A stretch of DNA of 14,934 nt from DATKPC01 sp035524275. GTDB taxonomy: Bacteria; Pseudomonadota; Gammaproteobacteria; Burkholderiales; Burkholderiaceae_F. This document shows positions 14,585 through 14,934 of this stretch, one piece after another. The notes beneath the pieces are model-generated. The model ran no database searches, was not told where the DNA came from, and worked only from the letters and a program-made list of their open reading frames with translations. Position 1 is the stretch's first letter; each line of letters opens with the position of its first letter. The position numbers and the translations under genes are program-made. The stretch spans positions 1-14,934 of the forward strand of contig DATKPC010000109.1 of NCBI GenBank assembly GCA_035524275.1, in the 5' to 3' direction.

Positions 14585-14934
14585 ATGGTCAGGAAACTGC
14601 TGATCGGCGTCGCGGTAGCAGTCGTTCTCGTCGTCGGCGGCCTCTTGGCGCTGGCGACCTTCGTCGACGTCGATCGATTCAAGCCGCAGATCGAGAATAT
14701 CGTCCAGGAAAAGCTGCATCGTCGCCTGACGATCGACGGCAAGCTGAGCCTGTCGGTCTTTCCGCGGATTGCCGTCGCGTTGCCGCCGACGCGCCTGTCG
14801 GACCTGGCCGGCAAGCAGGATGCCGCGAGCTTGAAGGGAGCGCGGATCACCGTGGCGCTGTTTCCGCTGCTGAGCGGCCGGATCGAGGCCGACACGATCC
14901 GCATTGACGGACTCAAGGCGACACTGGAGAAGCG
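14585..14934 (+). CDS. AsmA family protein, N-terminal part (cut by the window edge)
   Basis: The ATG at 14585 follows a strong Shine-Dalgarno GGGGGAG. The 116 residues seen begin MVRKLLIGVAVAVVLVVGGL, a single N-terminal membrane anchor, followed by DVDRFKPQIENIVQEKLHRR and LTIDGKLSLSVFPRIAVALP. This is the typical start of AsmA-like proteins: anchor, short helix, then the repeated beta structure of the RBG/chorein-like fold. LKGARITVALFPLLSGRIEA continues the pattern. The family is inner-membrane anchored and periplasmic, and is implicated in lipid transport to and assembly of the outer membrane. The rest of the gene lies outside the window, so length and completeness cannot be judged. Confidence 0.88.
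   Translation, partial: MVRKLLIGVAVAVVLVVGGLLALATFVDVDRFKPQIENIVQEKLHRRLTIDGKLSLSVFPRIAVALPPTRLSDLAGKQDAASLKGARITVALFPLLSGRIEADTIRIDGLKATLEK

Noticed and set aside
13267..14916. 549-codon minus-strand frame opposite ychF and the AsmA gene
   Set aside because: It is antisense to highly conserved genes and has shadow-like composition.

Overview
The window is a GC-rich (roughly 70% by eye) proteobacterial chromosome segment, most likely from a betaproteobacterium. Evidence for this is the gene order TPR lipoprotein, lolB, ispE, tRNA-Gln, prs, rplY, pth with ychF nearby, which is a familiar betaproteobacterial neighbourhood, together with Lol-type outer-membrane lipoproteins, an L25 of the long Ctc type and no plasmid, phage or transposon genes. 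Codon use looks uniform, so this reads as core chromosome.

Left part (1-4132), all on the minus strand: mutM (DNA repair glycosylase), then a helix-turn-helix regulator, then a large dynamin-like GTPase that runs off the left edge. The 325-base gap between mutM and the regulator holds an operator-like cluster of GGTACC-type palindromes and a hairpin with a T-tract on the plus strand.

Middle (4344-11611), all on the plus strand: a TPR outer-membrane lipoprotein, lolB and ispE are tightly packed (lolB and ispE overlap by 4 bases). A complete tRNA-Gln(UUG) follows, then prs, rplY, a strong intrinsic terminator, pth and a patatin-like lipase-family gene whose GTG start overlaps the pth stop. The set joins envelope assembly (LolB receives outer-membrane lipoproteins), isoprenoid precursor synthesis (IspE), nucleotide precursor supply (PRPP from Prs) and translation (L25, Pth, tRNA-Gln).

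Right part (11612-14934): a mirrored pair of REP-like hairpins separates the patatin gene from a minus-strand HtrA-type serine protease. The protease is divergent from a short CbiX-type chelatase gene. ychF follows, and the window ends in the 5' part of an AsmA-family gene.

I see no CRISPR array, insertion sequence, phage gene or clear new multi-gene system. The best candidates for a second look are the palindrome cluster and orphan plus-strand terminator at 3005-3253, the terminator that runs directly into the pth start codon, the paired REP units, and the dynamin-like GTPase with a non-canonical P-loop.
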